From Hyphochytrium catenoides (taxonomy: Eukaryota > Sar > Hyphochytriomycetes > Hyphochytriales > Hyphochytriaceae), in contig FLMG01002858.1 in the NCBI GenBank assembly GCA_900088475.1, positions 595 to 64,594 on the forward strand: a DNA stretch of 64,000 nt, read 5' to 3'. Position numbers and translations under genes: made by a program. The notes under the pieces were generated by a model. It was not told the origin of the DNA, searched no databases, and worked only from the letters and a program-made list of their open reading frames with translations. Shown in pieces: positions 13,369-44,775 of this stretch. Each line of letters opens with the position of its first letter. Within the stretch, counting starts at the first letter, position 1.

Positions 13369-14265
13369 TCAGCACCCGACAGCAGAGATGGTCCCAGCTA
13401 GTAGCCGTCCCGCTGCACGTAGGTCTCCGTGGCAAGTGGCCGCCACTCTCAGGCACGTATCATAGCGTGGAAGAGATTGCTCCTGCAGTTAGATTCACTA
13501 CGCTGCCGCCTTCTGATCCGAAGAGCCAGCCTTATTGATGCCGTTTCTCCGTCTCAATGTCTCAATGCGTTGCGAAGAGACTGACAGCAGAGGTCAAGCA
13601 CCATCATCTCATAAAAACTTGGCGCGAAAAATGGGACTACCCTCACCGTTGCTTGAGGACCGCTAACGTCAATATATATTTCCGAAGCTTACCAAGGTTT
13701 CATGAAGTTTTGGTCGGTGGACAAAGGGTACAAGTACAAGTACAAGCACAAGTACGATAGCAGGTACAAGTACAATTACCCAAGTACCGATATCTCAAGG
13801 CTTGATGTCTTCCATTGTCTTTGTTGAACAAGGGCTACAGAAATGTGCTTCAACTGCGTATGGGTCTACCAGGAATTATGGGCTTTCTTGTCAGTACTTG
13901 TACTTAGTACCTGAGAATAGTCCAGTTCTTGTTGCTGCTTATTACTGGGGATTGTACTTGTACGTTCCTGAACTCGTCTCGTCTTTATTTACTCCCTCAG
14001 ATTCTGAGTGGAGACTATCTAACGCAGTCTCTGTCTTGAGCGCTTTTTAGCCTATGGGTGACTGTCTGCGTGTCTCCCTCTTCCTCTCACTCGCACGCTA
14101 TGTTCTGCTGAGAAGTGATCCGGAGTTGAGCTTCTTGGTTCTGATACCTGTTGTCGCCTGATCAGCGTCTGGCCGAGGGCCTGTTAGAGCTTACCTTGAT
14201 GCACACTCTATATTCTTCCTGTCTTCGTGAAGCTTGAGAAGCCTCTGCTCATTGGGTTCTACCAT
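13369..14265 (-). CDS. Small UBA-like protein (three exons, predicted)
   Basis: Not recognised as a named gene. Three exons join in phase: 14195-14265 (starts MVEPNEQRLLKLHEDRK), 14091-14157 and 13369-13482, giving 83 residues. Donors are GTAAGC and GTGAGA; acceptors are TCAG and TGCAG. The last exon reads YDTCLRVAATCHGDLRAAG and then RLLAG. This resembles a UBA three-helix core (hydrophobic-x-x-A-x-x-x-x-GD-x-x-x-A-x-x-x-L), a ubiquitin-binding module. The second intron (13483-14090) is unusually long and contains the TACAAG inverted repeat. The gene is divergent from the zinc-knuckle gene, with about 220 bp between start codons. The splice model rests only on phase and consensus. The UBA call is a pattern resemblance. 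Confidence 0.4.
13728..13964. repeat. GTACAA hexamer array with inverted copies
   Basis: GTACAA-type units repeat at 13728-13788 (three near-perfect units, then degenerate copies). Their reverse complements (GTACTTGTACTTAGTACC and TGTACTTGTAC) lie at 13894-13911 and 13953-13964. The arms could pair in single-stranded RNA or DNA. The element lies in the long predicted second intron of the UBA-like gene. Confidence 0.75.
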
Positions 14266-14486
14266 TGTCGTTGATTTAGTGCTCTTACGGCTTTTAATTT
14301 ATTGGCGGTGCGGTGGTGGATAAGGACGAGGGGTGCGTAGATTTCAAGGGGCGGAGCTACGACCAATCTGGCATGACCCACTGGGACTTAGCGCCATCAT
14401 CCTAGCCGCAGCCAGCTGTCCTTCACACTTGGACAATATTCTATTGGATTGCTTGCTTACTGCAAGTGATAGAGACTTTAGATAAA

Positions 14487-15263
14487 ATGAACTACGGCGA
14501 TCCGAGTAACTTCTTTGTGGATCCCAGTACGAGCACGATGCTGGCGCTACTGCAGCAGCAGCAACAGGCGGCCAGATCGCCCATGATGGGTAATGGCCAG
14601 ATGCTCCATCCTCAATTTTCTGGGGTAAGTGTAGCCGAAGCATGCACCGCGAATTAAATTCCTCTCACGCAGCCTTTACACAACTCAGCTCAACCTTCAA
14701 GGACTGGATCCACAGCAACAACAGCAACTAGGAATGACTGCTTTTATGATGGCTGCGGGAGGTCCTGGTTTAGACGGCAGTTATAACGTCGAATACGATA
14801 GCAAACCTCACCCAAAGTCGAGTCGCGGAAACTATCGCTGTAGTAAGTGCGGCGAACCGAAGAAGGGCCATAAATGTGTGTTTCAGAGTTCAGCGCGAAA
14901 GGCAAACGAACCTGCACCAAGCACCCGCACTGCTGCCATTCAGGTTGGTTCCGGGAAAATGCAGAACATTTAGAGCCAAGGAGGAGCGGGAGCAAGAAAT
15001 TGAAGAGGGATTTGTGTTGTTGAGGCCGGGCATAAAGAGAGCCAGAGCATCCGAGCATCGAGGGACGTTCGTTGTTCATTTATCCGATGCTCAAATCTAA
15101 CGAAAAGGAGAACAAGAGAGAGTAAGAGGGTCAACACAGGCATAGACGTGGGATATTGGCTGAGTGCTGACTCTGATCCGTCTATCAGGTGGAGCTTGAT
15201 GAAGAGATGACTGTTCGGACCCTTGTTTTATCCAAGCAGGGCTACCATGACCTCATGTACTAG
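14487..15263 (+). CDS. CCHC-like zinc-knuckle small protein
   Basis: Three exons join in phase: 14487-14624, 14689-14943 and 15189-15263, encoding about 155 residues and ending HDLMY. The N-terminal half is rich in Gln and Met with two polyglutamine runs. The core reads SKPHPKSSRGNYRCSKCGEP followed by KKGHKC, a C-x2-C-x6-H-x-C knuckle. I recall similar SSRGNYRCxKCGxPKKGH proteins in stramenopiles, and related knuckles in plants. A nucleic-acid-binding role is inferred. The ATG at 14487 was chosen because the upstream in-frame codon is not ATG. The C-terminal exon VELDEEMTVRTLVLSKQG supports the splice model. Confidence 0.75.
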
Positions 15264-16053
15264 TTCAAAGAAGCCAAGAGACTGGCAGAAAAAGTCTCGC
15301 CGAACAAAATCCCGACGCCCCTCACCTAAAGTCTCTCACATATGCATACGAAGGAGGATACTATTTATTTTCAAGACCACTTCCACTTCGCGCACACGGC
15401 AATCCCCAGCAGAAGAATGTGGTCCTCAGAATATTGGGGCGAAAGCGCAGCATGAGCAGTCGACAGCCACGGATTTATGTTATGCTCAAGCGATTTTGGA
15501 AGTGGTGCAGCTGTATCCTAAGTCTTACATTCTTAACCTAATGGACCAAGCTCCCAGATACCGTGCTATCTTAAAGTGCCACGGCTAGGATATCCATTCC
15601 TTTCCGCCACCATGGCCTAGGGCAGTTTCCCTAGCTTTTCTGATGGTGATACAATGCATCCTCTTCCTCATGACTCATTTGACAGCTCGGCCCTCTTATT
15701 CTTGTGATCCCTTCTCAGTCTACCAAGCTTTCGTTACGTCCACTGCCCCCTTTTCCCAGACGCAGGGGTTAAGCTACTATCGAGTGGCCTTACCACCCCT
15801 CGTGACCGGCTAACATCGCATCCCGTTCTCGCAGCTTATGTCTGTGTTTCCTAGTCTACTATTCAATGCACGCTTCAAAATAGGATGGCACAGAGGGCCA
15901 ATGGTCTAAAAGGGACCTAGTACTTATTGTTGACAACGAAGTCCAAGCTTAAGTTGATGAGCCAAATGGATCACACATTACGGGGTGTGTCGTCCTTGTT
16001 CGAATGTTCCATAACCTCCTCTTCTGATACCTTCCTCATGAGGATCATGATAT
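15264..16053. other. Intergenic, convergent 3' flanks
   Basis: No coding exon is supported. The stretch lies between the zinc-knuckle gene (plus) and the transporter gene (minus) and presumably holds both 3' UTRs. Confidence 0.6.
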
Positions 16054-18723
16054 TCAGTCAGATAACTCTCCTTGACCTAGAATGCCAAAGAAAAGGAGGT
16101 ACTTAGTAATGCGTCTAATATGATGGCCGGGAAAAGGACAAGAGACATAAGAGCGACATTCCAAGGTCCAATGGGGCGTCGACAAGGGTTGTTGTGACGA
16201 AGAAGGAAAAGTAAGACGACCACCCCTCTTTAGACTTGTCACAATATTAAAGGCAGAGATGTCATATACTGAAAGACAGTGCAGAAGGAGAACCTTCTTC
16301 TGCTGTCGCAAAGGAGTTCTGCTGAGCACTTCCTGGGCCTTGAGCGCGTTCCTGTTGATCAAAGGACTGCGCGTCATGCTAGTCGAGGCTTGATCCAATG
16401 GCGTACGGATAACGCCCTAGATAATGGGGGAAGTAATGGGTAAGGGTAAAAATGAAGAAGACGTTAACATCCATGTCCGCAGGGGTTCCTCGAGTAACTT
16501 TTATTATAATCTACCTTCTCTTCTTCCAATAGACCATAGTCAAAGTATGGCAAAAGTACACTGCCGTTGTACACTGCGGTGCCATACAGCAGAACCACCA
16601 TACCTACGCAGATAGTTGAATCAACGTCAAGGTATTGATAGTTGGAATGAACGGAAGAAAGTATAGGACGAAGTCTTCTGCGTATCCTACCTGCCATTTG
16701 TAGCCAGCTCCAAACCGTCCAGGGCTCGCCAAAGGAACCAGCGGTAAAAAAGTAGAAGAGGGCGAGATCAAAACCCCATACTGAGATAGGTCTGAAGTTG
16801 TCCAGAATAGCGTGCCAGACACTGTCCAGCAGGTAAGTAGTCAGCACGGCAAAAATGTTAAAGCCCAAGATGACCAGGACGTAGATGGCAAAGATGCCTT
16901 GGATCTGCGAGCTGTGCAAGAGAAACGGCGTTAGAGAAGAATTCAACTACCTAAGAAAATGACGGACACGATTCGATTCACAGCACTCAGCAATCCAACG
17001 TAGCGATAGCGGCTAAGTATGAGTATATAGAGGGTTGTGGAGAGTCTCTGTGAGGAGATTCCTTTAGTAAGGACGTAATACACCAAGGTCCCTGTCCAAA
17101 CGAGTGGAACGAAGGAGCTCTTTCTATTTGAGCGGCGACAGGGGAAAGAGACGAAAAACAGGGGGAGTACGAGGTTGGAGGTTTACCTATTACGAAGTTG
17201 CGCCCAGCCCTCGTCAAAGCGTTCCATTGACCCATGATCACTGCCGGGGAGCATGTATGCCGTCGGGAAAACCACAAACGTTGTCAGAACGAGACCCCAG
17301 AAGCCCTCCATTCCAACAACCTGCCAATATTTTCATCAGAACGCGTTATAAGATTCTTAACACGCCACTATAAGACGAAACCAACGAGAAAAGAGAGCAC
17401 TCTGAGGGTATCTAATACTATTTAGACAGAAGCCATAGGAAATGCATTTTATCAAATAGAGAGAACGTAGCCTAGCAATCGTAGTAATGGCTCCTCGTAT
17501 TTGGTGTCTTACCACTAGCGGAGGCGCCCCACCGCCATCCGTCATCACGAACTCTTCGAACACGTATTGTCCAGACTGGACCAGGCAACTGAGAACAACG
17601 AAGGTAATCCCAAGCCTAGTGGCAGCAATGGTGTTCAGCAGACATTACTGCGACTCTGCCAGGTTTGGGCTAACTTACAGGGGATTGCCGCTCGCGTTTG
17701 CCTCGGCCCCGGTATGAATCGAGTTATCGAGAAAACTAGTGAGTCCCACAAGGACAACGGCTGCAGGGAGTGCAGAGTGTTAGAACGTCTGGGAGCACAA
17801 GTTGCTAGCACATTGTGCAACAAGATGTGCTACAGCAGCTTTGATAACGTGATCTGCTTTCTTTGGGTTCGTTCATACGTCAGCGTTTATCTCAATGTTC
17901 TCGCTCTCTCTAGCATTTCCTTCCCACAAATCGTCCCCAGCTAGCAATAGCCTTTCCTTGACAAAGAACTGACCGACTGTATTCAGGAAGATGCCAAACC
18001 ACATGTAAGGTCGGAGTTTATGCTTCAGCACTAGGACCTTCAACAGGGCGACGAAGATAATGACTGTGCACTTCATCAGCTATAAAGGCATCCAGATATC
18101 TGGTGAGTATGCAAACGAAAAAACGTCGAAGACTTCAAGTTTTGTACCTGGAAAGTTGAGACTGCAATATATAGCAGACCCAGGTTCTGCAGAACGGTAC
18201 CAATCAGATCAAAAATGGAGGGGAAGATAAGGATCCAGAAGATTTTGGCAGGCGTCTTCGGAGCTAGGTAATGTAGCAGCAAGAGTGAGTTAGGGCCCCG
18301 TAGGTGAATGCGCGACCAGAGCAATGCAAAGACGTACCTGGCGTTGCCTTCCCACGGTGAACATACCACTGGTAGGCGTAGTGAATGGGCAGGGCAAAGA
18401 CCATGGCCACAAACATGCCCCAGGTTTGCAGGATGGGCTTCTCAAACGGCCGAACCACGCCATCGATGCCGGGAGCACGGAGCCCGTACAGCACCTGCAG
18501 AGATGTGACCGCATATAAGCGACTTGCTCTCCTTGTAGGTCACTGGGCGTTACGTTACCTTTCCCGTGCTGATGAAAATCGCGGGTGCATGGTAAAGGGT
18601 CAGAGAGCCAAGTCAGTTCAGGTAGTTTAACTTGGTTAAACATTAGCACACTTACATCGTTGTCCCTGTGCCGGTGATTAGTCCCAGCGAAAAAACTGTA
18701 GCTTCAATCAGCCCGCAACCCAT
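16054..18723 (-). CDS. SLC35F6-like DMT-superfamily membrane protein
   Basis: A multi-pass transporter-like protein of the drug/metabolite transporter superfamily, related to SLC35F6 (lysosomal/mitochondrial in animals). The start MGCGLIEATVFSLGLITGTG (18723) corresponds to the first membrane helix. Later exons give PILQTWGMFVAMVFALPIHY (about 18440-18360), a FWILIFPSIFDLIGTVLQN helix (about 18240-18180) and a MKCTVIIFVALLKVLVL helix (about 18075-18030), equivalent to FQMLRGAVIIFTGLFS. Then come LGITFVVLSCLVQSGQYVFE (about 17625), VGMEGFWGLVLTTFVVFPTA (about 17310) and FAIYVLVILGFNIFAVLT (about 16890). The penultimate exon ends GLLEEEK; the last exon begins at 16416 with GVIRTPLDQAS, resembling the human C-terminus GGTRTPINDAS. 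Exon 2 boundaries and the final stop (16054 if no further intron) are uncertain. Confidence 0.75.
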
Positions 18724-19501
18724 CTTTTCTCCTGGAAGGTAGATCGCGTTACCTTCAGCAGCCCCCTTTCTTAAACCTCCTTCGACCCAGCCTGTGACTG
18801 TGTGTACGCTAGCGAGGGAGTCTCCACTCTTGAGCTACAACGCGCCGGGATGCTCTCAGCAATCGCCTTGGCTGAGATTTCAGTGTGGTCGGTCGCAGAC
18901 GAGCGGCAAGAGCTGTCACAAGGACCACCACCCTATCAATATCCTAGCAACCGTATCATCAAGCCAGAGCACATGGTGATGGCAAAAGATCCAATTCTCA
19001 AATAGCCCGATAATAATTCTCAATATCCGAAACCTTGGCCACGAAGAAATCATAAGCTGAAAGGAAATCCTTAGGTAAATGGGAGGAATGGCCCGAGGTT
19101 AACTAGGTGGATGTGGAAGTAATCGAAATTACGTGAAAATTAAATTCGGACCTACCTCCTAATGAGTTCTTGCTTGTCTTCATCACGTTGACATCCTACG
19201 AGCTTTGAAAGACTGGCCCTCTCACCTTGAGATTGAGGTTCTGGGCATCCTGCTGTTGAGACACAAGCTTGACATCAGTAGTGGTGGCGATCTACTGGTG
19301 CTGTCTTGTTAACAAGGGGACTACCGGGTCTCTCAGTGCTCTTGAATTGCAGATGCAGCTTCTCACGAAGAGACTGGTACAGTATGAGGTATCGGCGACA
19401 GGAAACATTAGGCTTGCTCTCGGCGAGTCAGATCCCATCGAGCCGTGGCAGAGAGTAGGACCCTATGTTGGCCTCAGACTATCTAAAGGAAATTGGGGAT
19501 A
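18724..19501. other. Divergent intergenic region
   Basis: About 780 bp between the divergent starts of the transporter gene and SMG1; it probably contains both promoters. No conserved coding exon was seen. Confidence 0.55.
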
Positions 19502-39115
<19,614 letters not shown>

Positions 39116-39465
39116 AAAGTAACCATCTACTAGTAATGACGGCCCTGGAAGTAAGGGCAGCTGAGCGTCATATGCAAAATATACCCTTCTCTTCTAGCTT
39201 CCCTTCCCTCTTTGAGAAAGCCTACGCCCTTCCTTACCACAAGGCACTTTCTAGCTCTCTAGGACTTGCAGTCATAAACTCACTGGTTCTTAGACATTAC
39301 TGCGCATAGCTAATTTTGATAGGCTCCTACCGTTAGCACTCAAAGGTGAGTGCACGCTGAGAGCAGGTGCGCTGATGGACGATTAACATAAGAAAAATGT
39401 GAAGCCTCCCTTGTTTCTTGGAGAATGCAATATCTTCATCCTGTCTGCACCGCCGATAGCCGCCT
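39116..39465. other. Convergent 3' intergenic region
   Basis: 350 bp between the SMG1 stop and the stop of the first GyrI-like gene. Nothing else is recognised. Confidence 0.6.
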
Positions 39466-40014
39466 TTAAAGAATCTTCACTGGAACTCTGATCTCCGTTC
39501 TAAGCTCCTCCTCTGGAGTTTTATCATAGTCGTTCAGATATACCTCGTAACAGACACCAAGATCCCAGTCTTTCTGTAGCTTCTTCTCCTGCTCCTGCTT
39601 CTTCACCCATTCCATAGCTTTGCCCCATGCTTCAGGAAGCTGGCTGTATGAGCCATTGAGAGAGAACACCGCCCAGGTCCCCGCTTTGGCCTGAATTAAT
39701 CGGAGAACTCTCTCGTCTTTTCCTCCCTGGGCGATCTCCAGAGGGTTCTCTGCAGAACCCAGAGCTTCTTTGACCTTTCCTATGTCAGCGTCACTCTTTA
39801 GGATAGCGGAAGGTTGAGAGAAGAGGCGCTCAGCAGGCGGGAGGACAGGGATAAATGTCGCCCAAGGCCCTACGAGCGCGTCGTGAAGGCCGCATTTCTG
39901 TACAAAGGCGTTGACTTTCTTCATGCCCACATTGCAGGCGGTACCCCAGTCATTATTGACCAGTTCCAAGTGTGCGCCAATGGCGTAGACATCAGGAAGA
40001 TTCTTTACCTCCAT
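39466..40014 (-). CDS. GyrI-like (effector-binding fold) single-domain protein 1
   Basis: An intronless 182-residue protein starting MEVKNLPDVYAIGAHLEL. Its C-terminal half carries the hallmarks of the GyrI/SbmC and AraC effector-binding fold: a GTWAVFSLNGSYSQLPEAWG block, then CYEVYLNDYDKTPEEELRTE leading into IRVPVKIL. In bacteria this fold binds small molecules or gyrase, and some members hydrolyse cyclopropane-containing toxins; the role here is unknown. No signal peptide or DNA-binding domain is visible. A divergent paralogue lies 1.3 kb upstream on the same strand (41332-41916), suggesting tandem duplication. The domain is mainly bacterial, so old horizontal transfer is possible. Confidence 0.8.
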   Translation of the reverse strand: MEVKNLPDVYAIGAHLELVNNDWGTACNVGMKKVNAFVQKCGLHDALVGPWATFIPVLPPAERLFSQPSAILKSDADIGKVKEALGSAENPLEIAQGGKDERVLRLIQAKAGTWAVFSLNGSYSQLPEAWGKAMEWVKKQEQEKKLQKDWDLGVCYEVYLNDYDKTPEEELRTEIRVPVKIL

Positions 40015-40436
40015 GGCGCGGTGTCAAGAACAGGAGAGGAAAAAAGTGCTTCAGGCTAGAGGAAAGACGCGCTGGTCCTGTTGCTCAGAGGGACGGTAGG
40101 TCTGCACAAGGTCACTTTTGGCTTAGCTGGGAAATTGATGTTTGGGAAAAGAGTCAGAAGTATTCAAGCGCGATGGCTCAACATGAGGATGCTGTGCGGA
40201 AGTAAGAAAGGAAAGAGATCTAGACAAGGAGAGAGCATGTGAGATGGCAAGAAGTAGAGTAGAGTGCCCTGCTAAACTAAGCATGAAGAGAAGTGAGTGG
40301 GAAAAGTTCACTAGGAGGAAGAGAGAGCGATAAAGGCAAAAGAGAGAGCTGGAGCAACGAAGCGGCAGGAGAGAAGACAGGGGAGAAAGGGGGAGAGAGA
40401 GAGAGAGAGAGGGAGAGGGAAGAGAGAGAGACAGAG

Positions 40437-40491
<55 letters not shown>

Positions 40492-41331
40492 TGAGAGTGC
40501 GTGTGAGAGAGGGGAAAACCGAGAGACAGGCCACACCTATACAAACATTCATCATTTCAGCAGTTTCGCGCGCAATCGGTGTGCTGTTATTCTAGATAAG
40601 TAACAAAGATCGTGTTGTATTGATGATAATGGTTAGTTATCTTCTAAAGGGATGCCAATGATCAGAATCTTTCTGTTTCCCGCCTATTCTGCTCTTCCTG
40701 AGTGATGGTCTACCAGCCTGCTGATCGCCTTCCTTTTTCTCCTGCTCAGCAGTAAGAAGTCGACATGAGCTTCGACATGCCTTCTTCCACACGCAAGCCT
40801 TGCATCCACAACCAAGAGTTTGATGCTGAGTGAGGAGGAAGAGTGTGCTTGCTGCTGTTACGAGAGTATAGCCCACTATTGAGGTTAGTTGATGATGCCG
40901 AGCTGAGTGAGGACGAGGAGGGCGTGCAGTTAGTTCTACTACAGGTAAAGTGCACCGTGAAATATGCTCACCTATGATGCCACATACTAAGGGGCCGTTT
41001 ATGACGTCAAAGGCAAAGTGGTGGTATCAAGCACGGGAGTAAGAAGGGGCAGCATCGTCATCTTGTCTGTTGGGAATGTTAGTACAGCGTCTGAGAGAGC
41101 GACGCAGTAAGGGACGAGGACTATAGTTGTCAACCCTCTTCTACTACTACTGGCTAACAAAGCTTTCACCTCTGCGCATCTTAGGAACCTTGTACCAGTG
41201 AAAATTTTTCGGTGCATTACGCCTAGGTTATCCACTAACTGTAGTGAAGTGTTGTTCATTACCCACTCAATGCTAGCCCAACAACAGGCTTGTATGGTGT
41301 CAGCTCTACTTGGCGGCTGCGTCCGATCATT
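40015..41331. other. Intergenic with GA tract
   Basis: No supported gene. It contains the GA-rich tract at 40361-40520 and otherwise ordinary sequence. On the sense strand of the flanking minus genes the tract reads CT. Confidence 0.6.
40361..40520. repeat. GA-rich tract
   Basis: (GA)n with GGGAGA and CGAGAG interruptions. It lies about 350-500 bp upstream of the minus-strand start codon at 40014. Confidence 0.95.
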
Positions 41332-41916
41332 CTAGGCTACTACTGTCTTTACAGGGATCCGAATCTCAGTGACGAGCTCCTCTTGGGGAGTGTCAGTGCA
41401 TGAGTTATGATAGAAATCATAGGAGAAGCGTCCAAAATCCGGGGTCCTCATCTTCCCATCGGGCCCCAGTGTGCTTCCTATCAGGCTATACGCGGTTGGC
41501 CAGGCATTCTTCAGCTGAGAGTATGGGCCTCGGACAGTATAGATTGCATACTCTCCTGGCTCGGCATGATATAGACGGAGGAGCCTCTCACCATGTCCTT
41601 CAGGATAAGTCTCTTTTGGGTTGTCAGAGGATGCTAGAGCCTCCTTCACTCTGGCAAGGTCAGCGTTTGGTCCTAGCTTAACGGCGGGATCGGCATAGTG
41701 CGGCTGTTCTTTTGGGTCTTGTGTATAAATGTATGCACAGCCTTGTGTCTCTGGCACGACCATTTCCAAGAGATTGAGCTTCTGCAAAAACTCAAAAAGC
41801 TTAGGGTATGACTGTTCCGCTGCCTTGCCAAAGTCCATGTCGACGATTTGCACATGGGCGCCGATAGAATTAAACGCTGGCAGCTGCTTGAACTCGATCG
41901 CCATTGCACTGGTCAT
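41332..41916 (-). CDS. GyrI-like (effector-binding fold) single-domain protein 2
   Basis: An intronless 194-residue paralogue of the gene at 39466-40014. It starts MTSAMAIEFKQLPAFNSIGA; an internal Met four residues in matches the paralogue's start better. It shares ALASSDNPKE with the paralogue's ALGSAENPLE. It has the typical GEYAIYTVRGPYSQLKNAWP block and ends YHNSCTDTPQEELVTEIRIP followed by VKT. The fold is confidently recognised; ligand and role are not. The two copies are diverged across their whole length, so the duplication is not recent. Confidence 0.82.
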   Translation of the reverse strand: MTSAMAIEFKQLPAFNSIGAHVQIVDMDFGKAAEQSYPKLFEFLQKLNLLEMVVPETQGCAYIYTQDPKEQPHYADPAVKLGPNADLARVKEALASSDNPKETYPEGHGERLLRLYHAEPGEYAIYTVRGPYSQLKNAWPTAYSLIGSTLGPDGKMRTPDFGRFSYDFYHNSCTDTPQEELVTEIRIPVKTVVA

Positions 41917-44704
41917 TCTTTTTCGTCGTCGATAAAAGAGAAGTAGTAGGCGGAAAGCGCGTCTTGGTTTGGCAAGGTGCGAGCGGCTATTTTAAGCTTA
42001 GTGTCTGTGGAGGAGGAAGCTGATTGACAAGTGGCAAGTTGCAAGCAGTAGGTAGTACGAGAGATACCCATCCAGGATGATGACTGGCAGTAGCAGCCAG
42101 TTCTCCTGAGGGAAGAAGACCAAGAACTAATGAGGAAAGACGATGGAGAGGGAAGAAAGAGAGAGGAAGAAGATCGTGCTACAACGTACTGCGCAGTTGT
42201 TGTTATCCTCATGACCCACCGTCCTGACAACAGAGAGATGATGCCTCGTCATCTTTTATTTCACTAATGAGACCGGCTCGATTCGGAACAAAATGCATGA
42301 CTATCCCTTTTATCATTGATATTGATCAGAACCAAGATCTTTGTAGAGCGGTTGGCGGGATGTCGCTGGCACCTCATCATCGCGCCTTTCTCATTCTTCT
42401 TCTGACGATTCATTATTCCCCTTTCTTCTTCTTTATTACCGGGGTTGACACGGCCACTCATAGTAAGTGGAAGGCACTTCTTCGTCCCTCATACTGACTT
42501 CTTGGCATCACTGCTGCTGATAACAGAGGTTGGGCCTTAGGAATAAAGCTGCATAGGAAGTAAATCAAGAGCAGCGTTACTTGTCTTCTCTGGTGGTGCA
42601 ATGGATGAGAGACGTGCTGGATCATCTGATCTTCTTTGTTCTCCAGGCTGCCTTTAACTACTTGGGGAGAGCGTGGCTACTTTGCTGGAAGGAGGAGTGG
42701 CTTGTGCTTGCGGCTTAAAGCGCCCATCGCATATGCTGGTCCACTCCTTCACCACTCTGTGGCATGCTGCTCAATAACAGTCCTTCCTTCTGCTCTACTT
42801 ATCTATGCTATTACTGCGTATAGCTCATCAGACTTTTCCCTCTACTTCTCGCTCCTAGCTTATCCCCTTATATTCCTGAAGGCTCCGTATTGGCCTTTAC
42901 TCCTCGCCCCTAGTAAAAGCGTAACACCTTCCTGAAGACAACAGCGTGGTGTGCACAAAGAGGGAGGATGCCCAGTGCGAGCGAGAGGTCTAGTAAAGGT
43001 GCAGTAGTTGTGACGTGGTGAGAAACGCATTACTCATGATGCTTCTTTACTTATCTCGACTTACTATTCCTTCTAAGGTCAGGTTGACCGGCCAGTCAAA
43101 TTCTTATCTTTGGGAATGACAAATGGTGGAGACATACCTCCAATAACTATCATCGTAGTAGGCCTCATCATCATCATGTCCCTCGTTGCCACGTAGAGTA
43201 GACTAATGACGAAGGGTTCTCAATTTCAACAATCAAGGCCGTAGCTCTCTATGAAAAGCTGTCAAACGAAGCTATGCAGGCTCTCCTCCAATCGACCGTG
43301 AACTCGTGTCCTCCTGTGGGTGAACACTTTTTGCTTTGTTCAAAGTCAGCTCTAACGCCCTTTTTACGTTCTGGTATGAGGTCGAGCGGGGTCGTGTAAG
43401 TCTTCTCGGACTGCGAAAAATTCCTAAGCACAATTATCCTGTCCCGTCTCGACGATATGATGAGAGTGGTCCCATCCATCAAGGACTATGCGAATAAAGT
43501 GAGTAGTGACGCGTCTTTGCCGACAAGAGCCCAGATAGAAGAGAAGAGGTCTACTACTCACAACAGATCATATTCATCATCAGATCACCTACTACTGCTA
43601 CTACCCTTTCGGCAGCAGACGGTGGATCATTCTTCCTGATTTGCTTACTTCAACAATAGATTGCTTGTTCTTTTAATCCCCAAACACTCAGGAGGTCTCC
43701 TGATGTCAGCGTCGAGCGCTAGTAGTACGAGGTTGTTAGTTGCTTCCCCTCAAATATCTCACGATGGTTCTTTATCCTGTGGCCTTAGCTCAGATTTCTT
43801 AATATTTGCCTGTGGTAGCACAAATAACGCTTGAGCCGCTCTTTTGCAGCCCTGGTCCAGTTGTTGTCGTCGTGCTAGGCCATGACATTATTCACTGCAT
43901 GCAATCCGATTATTATTGTTGAGTAGTACTAGGAGGTGCATGCTGGCACCATCTTCATCCTTCCGATGGCGGCGGCAGTCATCATCACTGCTCCACATGG
44001 CTAGTAGTTACCCTTACTTTAACTAGCTACATCATCTGCTGCTGCAATTACAGGTTTAAGGAGGATCAAGAAGCAAGTAGGCACCACGACGGACGAAGTA
44101 AAGAAAAGAGCGCCGAATGTGGTGATGGTACAAGCATGAGAAGACGGAGCGGCGTGATGATAGATATGATGATAGCTACAAGGAAGGCGGCTTATCGTGG
44201 GAGTGAGGCAGCCGTCAGATTGGGATGGGCGGCGGTGATGGTGCGAAGATCTGACTGTGTCTGCTCTGTTACACGACTTTTCATCACTGATAACAACAAC
44301 AGTAATCTTTCGTCTTCAAGAACTAAACATACAGTAACTTACTCTGGGACGGACGCTTTTTATTTTTCACAGACCCTGTACCCTTCTGGTATCCGTCGCA
44401 TTTATGACGAATCCGCAATCAGCATCAACACATGTTCGGATTTTGTACTCCACTAGATAGATAAGGAATATGTGGCGTATATTCCGGAATCGTTGGATTG
44501 TCTCTGTGGCTGTGGGGCAGTGTGGGTGGTCGGGTCGCCTGCCCCACAGCAACACGTTTGAAGCCTTCCTGAGATGCTTCCTCAGTAAATGACAGAAAGA
44601 TCTCGTCTCTCTCTCCCTCTCTCTCTCTCTCTTTCTCTCTCTGTCTTCTGGTCCTCTGACAGTGTCCCCTCTCCCACAAGCAGGGGCCACTCTTTCTCTC
44701 TCTT

Positions 44705-44775
<71 letters not shown>

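Noticed and set aside
40123-40595. Several 77-137-residue frames around the GA tract
   Set aside because: Ser-Leu and Arg-Glu repeats produced by (GA)n; none extends into a recognisable domain.
39466-41916. Heme-binding SOUL domain as identity for the two tandem genes
   Set aside because: The EELxTEIRxPVK end and the GPYSQLxxAW block fit the GyrI/effector-binding family better, and SOUL hallmarks are absent.
42500-44600. Possible tRNA or other small RNA gene
   Set aside because: Box A/B-like fragments were looked for, but no cloverleaf with acceptor pairing was seen here or elsewhere in the window.
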